This document shows, one piece after another, positions 56,368-64,000 of a stretch of DNA of 64,000 nt; within the stretch, counting starts at the first letter, position 1; each line of letters starts with the position of its first letter. Made by a program: the position numbers and the translations under genes. A model generated the notes under the pieces. That model ran no database searches. It saw only the letters and a program-made list of their open reading frames with translations, and had not been told where the DNA came from. Source of the stretch: Bradyrhizobium sp. CSS354 (GTDB lineage Bacteria; Pseudomonadota; Alphaproteobacteria; Rhizobiales; Xanthobacteraceae); NCBI RefSeq assembly GCF_029051725.1, contig NZ_JAACFU010000021.1, positions 1 through 64,000 of the forward strand, read 5' to 3'.

Positions 56368-57029
56368 ACGCCGGATTGCCGTACGGAAAAAATGACGTAT
56401 GAAAGCGGCGCTCGATCAGCCGCTTCCCTTCCAAGTGTTGGCTTGCTTGAAGATAGTTCCTGGCAGAGGAATCAAGATCGTCTTGGCGCGCGGCATCTGG
56501 GACTCGTTCTCCCACTGACGATCGGATCGTAGCATTGGGGGAACACCAGACGAGCGCCGAGAGCACGGATGCGTTCCATCAGGTCGCGCTGGCCGGAACG
56601 CCTCACGGCCAAACGCCTCGTCGGAAGACGCGCCCTCGAAAACTTTGTTGGCGGCCTCCAAGGTTGTTTCGGTGGAAATCCAGAAAAGTGGTGATGGCCA
56701 CTTCGAAGTGCCGGTTGATGATCTCGGCAACATCATCGGACCATTTGTTTCGCCCGTAAAACTAGTGACGCTCTAGCATTACAGTTGGTGCGCCGGGAGA
56801 CCGGCACGGAGTAGGTGGTGGAAGGCCACTACGATGAAGGAGTAGCGATCCACGTCGGCCCCGAGCCGTGCGTAGGCATCCGTGAGGGTCGGCGAAGCGT
56901 CGGCAGGGGAGTGCATAGCCCAGCTATTGAGCCGCGAAAGAATGGGCCGGCGCCATGGCGCAGAGATCGCGGCGTTGGTCGACGCCGAGAGGTTCTGGTC
57001 CCCAGTCGTCCAGTCAGGTCGAACTCAAC
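56368..57029. other. Gap with IS debris
   Basis: About 660 bases. On the minus strand around 57010-56960 an IstB-like fragment reads LDDWGPEPLGVDQRRDL, and AYARLGADVDRYSFIV precedes 56820. The rest holds no recognisable gene; frames at 56400-56760 have no known motif. Confidence 0.35.
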
Positions 57030-57280
57030 GTGACTCGATGATTGGGGCCTCCAGGCCATCGACGCCAATGCCCGCCACTATCTGCTCGAAATCCTCGAAG
57101 ACCGCTACGGCCGTCGGTCAACACTCGTCACCAGCCGCTTCCAATTGCCAAATGGCATGAGCTTATAAATGACACGACTTACGCTGATGCCATACTTGAT
57201 CGCCTGCTTCACAACGCTCATAGGCTTGAACTGAACGGTGACTCCATGCGTCGCCCGCCCGTTCTTTCTCGGCCTTGATT
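57030..57280 (+). pseudogene. IS21-type istB 3' fragment (older element)
   Basis: The plus strand reads LDDWGLQAIDANARHYLLEI and LEDRYGRRSTLVTSRF, then after a frameshift WHELINDTTYADAILDRLLH and NAHRLELNGDSMRR. This is the C-terminal third of an IstB ATPase, clearly different from the copy at 59.3 kb. It would belong to an element whose right end lies at about 57531. Confidence 0.75.
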
Positions 57281-57521
57281 ACGCGGTCGGTCGATGAGGA
57301 CCGAGACTGCAGCCCGCGAAGCTGACCGGCCGCTACGGCACCGTTGGGGGTGCGCGTCCGGTCAGCTTAGCTCCGTCGAGCGACACCGTGATCTCTTCGA
57401 CAGCCGCTTGACCACGGGCTAACGATAGGCCAATTACCCCTAACGATCGGGTGCTTCACCTGCGCGCGATCAGATCAGAACGCTGCGCGGCAGCAGATTG
57501 GAATAGCTGCGCGCGATCATT

Positions 57522-57545
57522 GGAATCCGCACATGCGGATTCCGA
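57522..57545. repeat. Abutted IS21 ends (tandem junction)
   Basis: GGAATCCGCA, a right-end type sequence, is followed by CA and then TGCGGATTCCGA, the left inverted repeat of the complete element. This matches the arrangement of a head-to-tail IS21 junction with a two-base spacer. Confidence 0.6.
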
Positions 57546-57665
57546 TTTATTCCGGCCGGGTATTCCGATCTGAAGCCGGCCCCCGTTCCGATTTGAAGCC
57601 GGCCACGATTCCGAAATAAAACCGGCCGGCATTCCGACCTGAAGCCGGCCGGTTTTTCGGGAAGG
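57546..57665. repeat. Subterminal repeats, left end of IS21
   Basis: Four or five degenerate copies of a unit like CCGGCCGGNATTCCGAYCTGAA follow one another; inverted copies lie at the right end (about 60090-60148). Such multiple end repeats are the expected binding sites of the IS21 transposase. Confidence 0.7.
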
Positions 57666-57729
57666 CAGCGTTTTCGTTTGGGTCAGTCCCTCGGGCATCA
57701 AGTCCCTCGTTGATCAACGGGGGAAGCGG

Positions 57730-59266
57730 ATGCCTGCCAAGAGAGAACTGACCATGCGACAGATACGACAAATGCTGCGGCTTGCCCGTGATGGGGTGAG
57801 CGCCCGGGAGATCGGCCGCACGCTCGGGGTGGCGCGCAGCACGATCCAGGACAATCCTCAAGCGCGCCTCAACTGCCGGGCTGACCTGGCCTTTGGCGGG
57901 CGATCTGACCGATGCCGTTCTTGAACAGCGCCTATTTGCCCACGCCGGCGTCAGGCGCGGCTTCCGTCGGCGCGTCGAGCCAGATTGGGCCTCGCTGGCC
58001 TGCGAACTGAAGCGGCCTGGCGTCAATCTGATGGTGCTTTGGGAAGAGTACCGCGCGGTTCACCCGGAAGGATATGGCTACAGCCGGTTCTGCGATTTAT
58101 TCCGGGAATTCGAGCGGCGTCTGTCTCCGACGATGCGGCAGGACCATCCGGCCGGTGACAAGGTCTTTGTCGATTACTCCGGCAAAAAAATCATGATCGT
58201 CGATCGCGAAACCGGGGTTGTGCGCGACGCGGAGATCTTCGTCGCCGTGCTTGGCGCCTCGAACTACACTTACGCCGAGGCGACCTGGACGCAGACACTT
58301 CCGGACTGGATCGAGGCCCATGTCCGGATGTTCCGGTTCTTTGGCGGGGTGCCACGCCTGGTCGTTCCCGACAATCTGAAATCCGGCGTGCACAGGGCTT
58401 CGTTCTACGATCCTGAAATCAATCGCAGCTACGGGATGATGGCGTCCCATTATGGCGTCGGCATCCTTCCGGCACGGCCACGAAAACCCCGGGATAAGGC
58501 AAAAGTGGAAGCCGGGGTGCGTTTTGCCCAGACCTACATCCTGGGGCGGCTTCGCCGGCAGACCTTCTTCTCGCTGGCCGAGGCGAACGCGGCCATCGCC
58601 GCCGCGCTGGAGCGGATCAACGCGCACATCATGCGCCGGCTCGGCGTTAGTCGTCGACGATTGTTCGAGACGGTCGAGATGCCTGTCCTGGCGCCGCTGC
58701 CGGATGCCGATTATCAGTTTGCGGAATGGCGCGTGGCCCGCGTCTCGCTCGATTATCACGTCGAGATCGATGGGTTCTTTTACTCTGTTCCCCACGGGCT
58801 GATCCGGGAGCAGGTCGACGTTCGCGCCACCACCCGGACCATCGAACTGTTCCATCGGGGTTCGCGTGTTGCTGCTCACCAGCGCCGCTACGGCGGCCGC
58901 CGGCATGGCACTGATCCCGACCACATGCCCAGCGCGCATCGACGTTACGCCGAGTGGACTCCCGAGCGGTTCCGTCGCTGGGGACGATCGATCGGACTAA
59001 ACACCGACGGTCTCGTCCTCGCCATCCTGGCCAATCGGCCTCATCCCGAACAGGGATTCCGGACCTGTCTGGGCGTGCTTCGGCTGTTCAAGGATCTCGA
59101 TCCGGAACGCGCCGAGCTGATCGCGGCCCGAGCGGTTGCGGTTCGCGCGCTGACCTACAAGAGCATCGCCTCGATTATCGCCAACAAGCTCGACCGCAGC
59201 GCTCGCGCCACCGATGACGCCGTCGTCGACCATCCCAATCTCCGCGGCCCAGGCTACTTCCATTGA
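57730..59266 (+). pseudogene. istA: IS21 transposase IstA, one frameshift
   Basis: The N-terminus (ATG 57730, PAKRELTMRQIRQMLRLARD, GVSAREIGRTLGVARSTIQD) is a sigma/Hin-like HTH. An extra C near 57856 (AATCC) shifts the frame; the correct continuation LKRASTAGLTWPLAGDLTD then runs open to 59266. The catalytic domain has VFVDYSGKKIMIVD, GVPRLVVPDNLKSGV and KPRDKAKVEAGV, the DDE residues. Only this one change separates it from an intact gene of about 510 codons. Programmed frameshifting at this site is not known for istA, so it is treated as a mutation. Confidence 0.8.
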
Positions 59267-59280
59267 AAGGAAAATCCAGC

Positions 59281-60033
59281 ATGCTGACCCACCCCACGCT
59301 TGACCTGCTGCAAAATCTTGGTCTCCACGGCATGGCCAAAGGCTTCAAGGAGCTTGATGCTCAGCCCGAAGCGCGCAGCCTCGAACATGCCGAATGGCTG
59401 GCCCTGCTCCTGGAGCAGGAGAAAACGCAGCGTCAGCAAAAGCGGTTTGAAAGCAGAGCTCGCGCCGCCAAGCTGCGTCATGCCGCTTGCGTCGAGGATG
59501 TCGACTACCGCGCTATCCGCGGGCTCGACCGCGCGCTCTTTCTAAAACTCGCCGCCGGCGACTGGATCCGGGCGAGGCATAATCTCCTCGTCACCGGGCC
59601 GTGCGGCGTCGGCAAAAGTTGGCTTGCTTGCGCCCTCGGCCACAAGGCTTGCCGGGATGACTTCGCCGTAGCCTACCATCGCGTGCCGCGCTTGTTCGCC
59701 GCTCTCGCACTCGGCCGCGCCGATGGACGGTATACCAGGATGCTGCGGGCGATCGCACGACTCGACCTGCTGATCCTGGACGACTGGGGACCAGAACCTC
59801 TCGACGCCGACCAGCGCCGCGATCTGCTCGAAATCGTCGAGGACCGATACGAATCGCGTTCGATCATCGTCACCAGCCAACTGCCCGTCGATCGCTGGTA
59901 CGAAATCATCGGAAACCCCACCATCGCCGACGCGATCCTCGATCGGCTCGTTCACAATGCCTATCGCATCGAACTCAAAGGAGAGAGCCTCAGGAAGAAG
60001 AAGCAACCTGCTCAAGATCAACCGGTCTCTTGA
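59281..60033 (+). CDS. istB: IS21 helper ATPase IstB
   Basis: The product has 250 residues from MLTHPTLDLLQNLGLHG; GAAAGG precedes the ATG, 14 bases after the istA stop. Walker A is GPCGVGKSW and Walker B is LLILDDWG, followed by EIVEDRYESRSIIVTSQLPV and the sensor region DAILDRLVHNAYRIEL. IstB is a AAA+ protein that directs IstA to target DNA. The gene is intact, in contrast to istA beside it. Confidence 0.93.
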   Translation: MLTHPTLDLLQNLGLHGMAKGFKELDAQPEARSLEHAEWLALLLEQEKTQRQQKRFESRARAAKLRHAACVEDVDYRAIRGLDRALFLKLAAGDWIRARHNLLVTGPCGVGKSWLACALGHKACRDDFAVAYHRVPRLFAALALGRADGRYTRMLRAIARLDLLILDDWGPEPLDADQRRDLLEIVEDRYESRSIIVTSQLPVDRWYEIIGNPTIADAILDRLVHNAYRIELKGESLRKKKQPAQDQPVS

Positions 60034-60160
60034 CCTTCCCAGCCCTCAACGACATCATGAATTTGACCCATGCGAACGACGCCACGGGTGGCCGGCATCA
60101 GATCGGAATACCCGGCCGGCTTCGAATTGGAATGCATGGCCGGCTTCGTCGGAATCCGCA

Positions 60161-60320
60161 CGTTGACTGGCTGCAATAGTTCTCGAGCCGATTCGCCAGC
60201 GGACGGTACGACGACGACGAGCCAACCGTCTGTGAGAAGCGGTGCTGTGTGAGCGCTCTCCGTTCTGGGCAAATTGCGGCACATCCATGGTGCTCGATGC
60301 GCTCGTTGCGAGCCCCTTGT
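60161..60320. other. Short gap after IS21
   Basis: 160 bases between the IS21 right end and the stop of the large protein on the other strand; no feature recognised. Confidence 0.4.
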
Positions 60321-63300
60321 CTAAAGCGCCGCTGGGAGCACCCGCACGCTGCTCCTCGGATGCTCCGGTTCGACAGAAATGCCAGCGCGAAGCTTCTCGT
60401 GGAGCTTGTTCAGACAGATATCCGTACTCTTGTTAAGTTTCCGGTCTGTCAGGTCAATTCTGAGATCGGCTCGTCCGAAGATAGGGGCACGCTCGCGCAT
60501 CAGCTCCCTCATCTTTTCTTCTCGGTTTTCGGTCTGCAGCAGCGGGCGTGTCCTGTCTTTCGCCAAGTGTCGGATGATCAGGTCGAGGTCCGTGTTGAGC
60601 CATATCGAGATCGCCTTCTCGCCGATGCACTTGCGGGTCTTCTCGTTGACGAAGGAGCCTCCCCCTGTTGCGAGCACCACGGGCCCCTGCGCAAGCAATT
60701 GCGGGATCGCCTGCTCCTCAAGCTCCCTAAAGTACTGCTCGCCATACCTTTCGAAGATCTCATTTATCGAGTTTGCGCCGGTCTTGCCGCTGACCACGTG
60801 GTCGGAATCGATGAACTTCAGTCCCAGCCGCTTGGCGAGCTTGTCACCGATATTGGATTTCCCGGCGCCGGGCATTCCGACGAGCACGACCGACTTCTCG
60901 CCCAGGGCGGCAACAATCTCGTCGGCCATTGGAGACGTCTTTGCCATATATGGCCGTGCTGCCCGTTGGATAGGCGCAGCGCTGGCCCCGGCTCTGCTGA
61001 CGGATTCGGCTTTCCAATGGGGAATGTCCCAGACCCCATCGGGGACCGTGACCTGCTTGCAGATGTCGCGCGCGCGCTGCTCGAGCTGCTCGACTCTCGA
61101 TTGATCGGGTGTCTCTCTGCTGCCTCGCTGCAGCATCTTGTAAGTGTCGTGATTGGCAAGTTTGGCCTTGTAGCTGCCTGGCGTATGGAATTCCACCTCG
61201 AAGCGGTAATCTTCCGGCGTGGCGAATATGGTTTTGATTCCGACAAAGCTCGGATTGAGTGTCCTGAACCGGTTGATTGTGCTGACCTCGGTGTAGCCAT
61301 GCTCCTCGAAGGCCAGCACTGCTTTCCTGAAACCAGCTGTGAAATGTCTCTCAGGGATTTCGAAGATATGGCGCACGGCGTTGCTGATCAGCTGTGAAGC
61401 GTCCCCTGAGAGACGGCTGATGCCGGTGAGCTGGTCTTGCATCGAGGCTTCCGATCTCAAGCGTCGATCGTAATGGGGCAAGTTCATCCGAATGTCGTGT
61501 TGTCCAAGATGTTCGATTACCTCACGTACGGTTGCCGTAATTGTCACCTCTTGTATTGTCGCGCGATCGGCCTCACTTTTGGCGCGGGCGGTGGCCTCTT
61601 CGCGGGTCAGTGTGATCGACGTGTCGGAATCAGCGCTGGCAAGCCGTCGGTCGGACGGTTCGGGCAAAATGCCTCGTTCCACAGCGAGCTTGAGCGCGGC
61701 TTCCATAACTGATGCCGCCAGCGTGGGATTGCCCTTCAGATTCGCCAAGGTCGCATCGACATCAAGCCTGCCCTGGTTGATGGCTGCGGCAAGACCTTTG
61801 GTGTAAGGGACCGCGTTCAGCCCCGGCGTCTGCTGCAGCAGCCGCTGAAGCTGCTGGCTTTTCTTCGCAAAAAGGCGGGCGCCAGTATCGGATTTATAAG
61901 CGTCGGTCCCGACCTTGATGCCGAGGCTCAGGAGATTGTTGGCGCTTTGCACGAGGTCATCGGCAACGTACCCATCCGGCCGCGGCTCGATGCGCGCCGG
62001 GTAGTGATCGATGATCAGCTCGATGCGTTCTCGTGGCTGAGCCGTGGCTGGATAGGCCGCCGCGAGGTCGGGGAACAGTTCGCAGAGTTCCTCGCTCACC
62101 GTCGGCCTCCCGTGGTTTCCGCGCTCGCCGGCTGCGGGCAGGACCTCCTCGTGGGTCGCCCACGCCTCAAGATCGGCCATGAGCAGATCGGCGATTTCAC
62201 GGGCGACCGGATGATCTGCGACCTCGATCTCGCGGCCCACCTTCTCGAGCCTGTCCTCGATGTCCTCCCGGCTCACCTCGTCCTGGGTTAGCAGCACTCG
62301 AATCTCGCGCCTGAGCTCGTGGTGGATGCCCTCGTAGATCCCGAAGATAGCCCGCTCGGCAAACCAGCGCCGTGCCTCTGGGGATTGCGCCAGAAAGTCT
62401 CGCTGCAGGCCAGTATAGGTCCCCAAGACATTTTGCGTCGCGGCCAGGATCTGGCTTGCGCGGCTGAACTGGTATTGCTCGCCTTCAATCGCCGGAGTGT
62501 GCGATTTGGGCGGCTTGAGCGAGTGCACGCCGCGCGTCTGCTCGGTCTGGTCGAACTGCCGGACATGCTGATAAAGCTGAGGCCGGTCGCCGACAATAAT
62601 GACTGCGTCACCGTCGAAGTCGCCATCGAGCTTTTTCTGTTCCGCGGGCGGGACTGCAACCAACGAACCCGGAGCGAATACCTCGGTCGCCTGCAAGATG
62701 CCGACGCAGTCGAGCAAGCTGTCCGCCTTGGCGCGGTCCTTGACCGTCGTCCAGTGCGAATGACATTTGATGTCCTCGGCAGACAGCACCAACCCTCGAT
62801 CGGCGAAGGTGGCCGGCCACATCTCGTCGGGCACCACGATCAAAATACCCTTGGCAAACAATATCGGATCGTCGGCGGCCAGTTCGCCGCTGGATTTTTC
62901 AGCGACATTGAAGCTGTACTGGATAGCGACGCACCAATCGAGGAATATTGCGGTCGGGTCGCCATCAGCGCTCGAGCCGACCAGTGCCGCCGCGAATGGG
63001 CGGAGGTTGGGCTTGTCATATGGCGACCGCCCGATCAGCACGCCTTGCGTCCCTGTCATGGTCTCGCTCTTGAGCGTCGGCACGTGAAGGCGGCCATCAC
63101 TAGAGGGCACTGCGACCGCGCTGGGGCCATCGATGTGTCCACAAGTCACTGTGCGGTAGACGTCTTCAGAGTTCAGCTCTTGTCCTTCTCGGCCCGCGAG
63201 CCAGCTCATGGCCAACTTGCGCGCCTCATCGGCCACCGCTTCGCTGCGCGGGTAGTGTTGCAGTGCCGAGGCGGGCAGCGACGCTCTGCGTCCCTCACCA

Positions 63301-63998
63301 TGGGCCGGCACTCGCTCCAGACTGTCCTGGTCGCAGACGCGCCGAACCGCCGGCATGCGCTGGGCGAGTGAGGTCTTGATGAAGCCGCAGCCATCATGCG
63401 GGCGCAACGCGATTTCGCCGTGCGCTCCGCTGAGCCTGAATGGATGCGCCTCGTCGGCTGGGCGATCCGGCAGCAGCGCTAGGCTGAACGAACCCTCAAG
63501 CGCAGAGTCGCGGGGACCGAGACCGTCGATTGCCGGTGGTGCTGCAAAGCCTCGGCGCTGCGTATAGAAGTAAGCTTCCTTGAACGGAGCCCAGGCGCGC
63601 GAAAGCCGCTCGAAGTCGGTGCCGGCGGCGGTGTCGGCGTAGGGGATGGCCAACAGCTTTCCCCCGGACGGCTCAACTCTGGGGTCGTCTGGCCCGCGCG
63701 CCGCGATTTGCGCCAGCGTCACTCTCGGTGGCTTCAACTTGCTGCCGCCGAACAAGTCCATGCGGTAGGGCACGCCGTCGACGGTGAGCGTCCGCGCCAG
63801 CATGAACGCGCTCGGCTTTGCCGGTAGCTGCACCGCGACCACCGGGACCTGCCCCTGCGTCATGCGATGGAACACCGAATATCGAGTCTTGGGCTTTGTC
63901 GAATCTCGAGTCTCGGGCTCCGTCGCTACGAGTCGCCCCTGCAGGTCGACGACCGGCAGCAGCCGCATCTGTCCCGCCATCCCCTGCGGCGGTCTTGG
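60321..63998 (-). CDS. Very large protein with DFDGD motif and C-terminal shikimate-kinase-like domain (5' end outside window)
   Basis: At least 1226 codons are open to the window edge; the first visible methionine is at 63980, and residue numbers here count from it. Residues 1028-1180 are shikimate-kinase-like: Walker A GMPGAGKSNIGDKL, then FIDSDH, FRELEEQAI, ATGGGSFV and RTRPLL, so most catalytic positions are present. Residues 430-470 read PGSLVAVPP then LDGDFDGDAVIIV, resembling the metal-binding DxDGD loop of RNA polymerases of the double-psi-barrel type. Residues 895-955 (IKTIFATPEDYRFEVEFHTP, YKAKLANHDTYKML) recall RelA-like toxin domains. The combination suggests a secreted effector or toxin rather than an aromatic-biosynthesis enzyme. 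No neighbour is left to test this; the upstream promoter lies outside the window. Confidence 0.7.
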   Translation of the reverse strand, partial: PRPPQGMAGQMRLLPVVDLQGRLVATEPETRDSTKPKTRYSVFHRMTQGQVPVVAVQLPAKPSAFMLARTLTVDGVPYRMDLFGGSKLKPPRVTLAQIAARGPDDPRVEPSGGKLLAIPYADTAAGTDFERLSRAWAPFKEAYFYTQRRGFAAPPAIDGLGPRDSALEGSFSLALLPDRPADEAHPFRLSGAHGEIALRPHDGCGFIKTSLAQRMPAVRRVCDQDSLERVPAHGEGRRASLPASALQHYPRSEAVADEARKLAMSWLAGREGQELNSEDVYRTVTCGHIDGPSAVAVPSSDGRLHVPTLKSETMTGTQGVLIGRSPYDKPNLRPFAAALVGSSADGDPTAIFLDWCVAIQYSFNVAEKSSGELAADDPILFAKGILIVVPDEMWPATFADRGLVLSAEDIKCHSHWTTVKDRAKADSLLDCVGILQATEVFAPGSLVAVPPAEQKKLDGDFDGDAVIIVGDRPQLYQHVRQFDQTEQTRGVHSLKPPKSHTPAIEGEQYQFSRASQILAATQNVLGTYTGLQRDFLAQSPEARRWFAERAIFGIYEGIHHELRREIRVLLTQDEVSREDIEDRLEKVGREIEVADHPVAREIADLLMADLEAWATHEEVLPAAGERGNHGRPTVSEELCELFPDLAAAYPATAQPRERIELIIDHYPARIEPRPDGYVADDLVQSANNLLSLGIKVGTDAYKSDTGARLFAKKSQQLQRLLQQTPGLNAVPYTKGLAAAINQGRLDVDATLANLKGNPTLAASVMEAALKLAVERGILPEPSDRRLASADSDTSITLTREEATARAKSEADRATIQEVTITATVREVIEHLGQHDIRMNLPHYDRRLRSEASMQDQLTGISRLSGDASQLISNAVRHIFEIPERHFTAGFRKAVLAFEEHGYTEVSTINRFRTLNPSFVGIKTIFATPEDYRFEVEFHTPGSYKAKLANHDTYKMLQRGSRETPDQSRVEQLEQRARDICKQVTVPDGVWDIPHWKAESVSRAGASAAPIQRAARPYMAKTSPMADEIVAALGEKSVVLVGMPGAGKSNIGDKLAKRLGLKFIDSDHVVSGKTGANSINEIFERYGEQYFRELEEQAIPQLLAQGPVVLATGGGSFVNEKTRKCIGEKAISIWLNTDLDLIIRHLAKDRTRPLLQTENREEKMRELMRERAPIFGRADLRIDLTDRKLNKSTDICLNKLHEKLRAGISVEPEHPRSSVRVLPAAL

Positions 63999-64000
63999 CT

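Larger units (their letters stand above)
57534..60160 (+). mobile_element. IS21-family insertion sequence, near-complete
   Basis: The element is 2627 bases long and bounded by perfect 12-base inverted repeats, TGCGGATTCCGA at 57534-57545 and its complement at 60149-60160, with TG...CA ends as usual for IS21. It contains istA (frameshifted) and istB in the normal order. Subterminal repeats of the form GGCCGGCTTCxxATCGGAAT are present in several copies at both ends. No clear target duplication is visible because the left side abuts another IS21 end. Confidence 0.85.

Noticed and set aside
60249..61397. A 382-codon plus-strand frame
   Set aside because: It is antisense to the conserved shikimate-kinase-like domain, which is clearly the coding strand.
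1..64000. nifH, nod boxes, tRNA genes, CRISPR arrays
   Set aside because: I looked for nifH-like motifs, nod box sequences, TTCRA-type tRNA arms and regularly spaced repeats and found none convincing; absence by eye is not proof.

Overview
The window reads as part of the symbiosis island of a Bradyrhizobium-type rhizobium. It carries a nif gene set in the order known for Bradyrhizobium (nifDKENX, accessory genes and fdxB as one operon; iscA-nifU-nifS-nifT; nifB-fdxN-nifZ), but no nifH, as expected where nifH lies apart from nifDK. Several genes have sigma-54 (-24/-12) promoters with NifA-type TGT-N10-ACA upstream sites. The surroundings are packed with broken insertion sequences and decayed housekeeping genes, as in rhizobial islands. 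No tRNA, rRNA or CRISPR array was seen.

Layout: 1-6.4 kb holds an IS5-family transposase end, a two-gene operon of unknown function (one product ends in a GcrA-like region), a collapsed integrase/primase remnant, IS256 and IS5 remnants, and a secreted DUF4189 protein behind a sigma-54 promoter. 6.8-13.5 kb (minus strand) holds two nif transcription units: iscA-nifU-nifS-nifT, and nifB-fdxN-(decayed gene)-nifZ-nifZ-two small nif-linked genes. A divergent gene of unknown function at 13.8 kb appears to share one NifA site with iscA. 16.2-25.1 kb holds a gltB without gltD, a thioredoxin-like protein and a prolyl oligopeptidase. 25.2-33.4 kb is the nifD-K-E-N-X-DUF269-CCE_0567-fdxB operon behind a long untranslated leader.

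33.8-53.9 kb is mostly decay: a serine carboxypeptidase, the tail of a radical SAM gene behind its own sigma-54 promoter, IS701 and IS630 remnants, remnants of cytochrome c peroxidase, metE and queE, a second NifA-type ferredoxin gene, an EAL-domain protein, a small metalloprotease-like gene and plasmid-type replication remnants. 53.9-56.4 kb holds an IS66 tail with its UPF0149 passenger, followed by a tts box and a type III effector-like gene. 57.0-60.2 kb holds two IS21-type elements meeting head to tail. 60.3 kb to the window edge is a very large protein with a shikimate-kinase-like C-terminus and a polymerase-like DFDGD motif in its middle.

Together, NifD/K form the MoFe protein; NifE/N/X/B build its cofactor; NifS, NifU and the IscA-type protein supply Fe-S clusters; NifZ and the small accessory proteins help maturation; and FdxN/FdxB supply electrons. 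The tts-box gene points to a type III secretion regulon in the same island.
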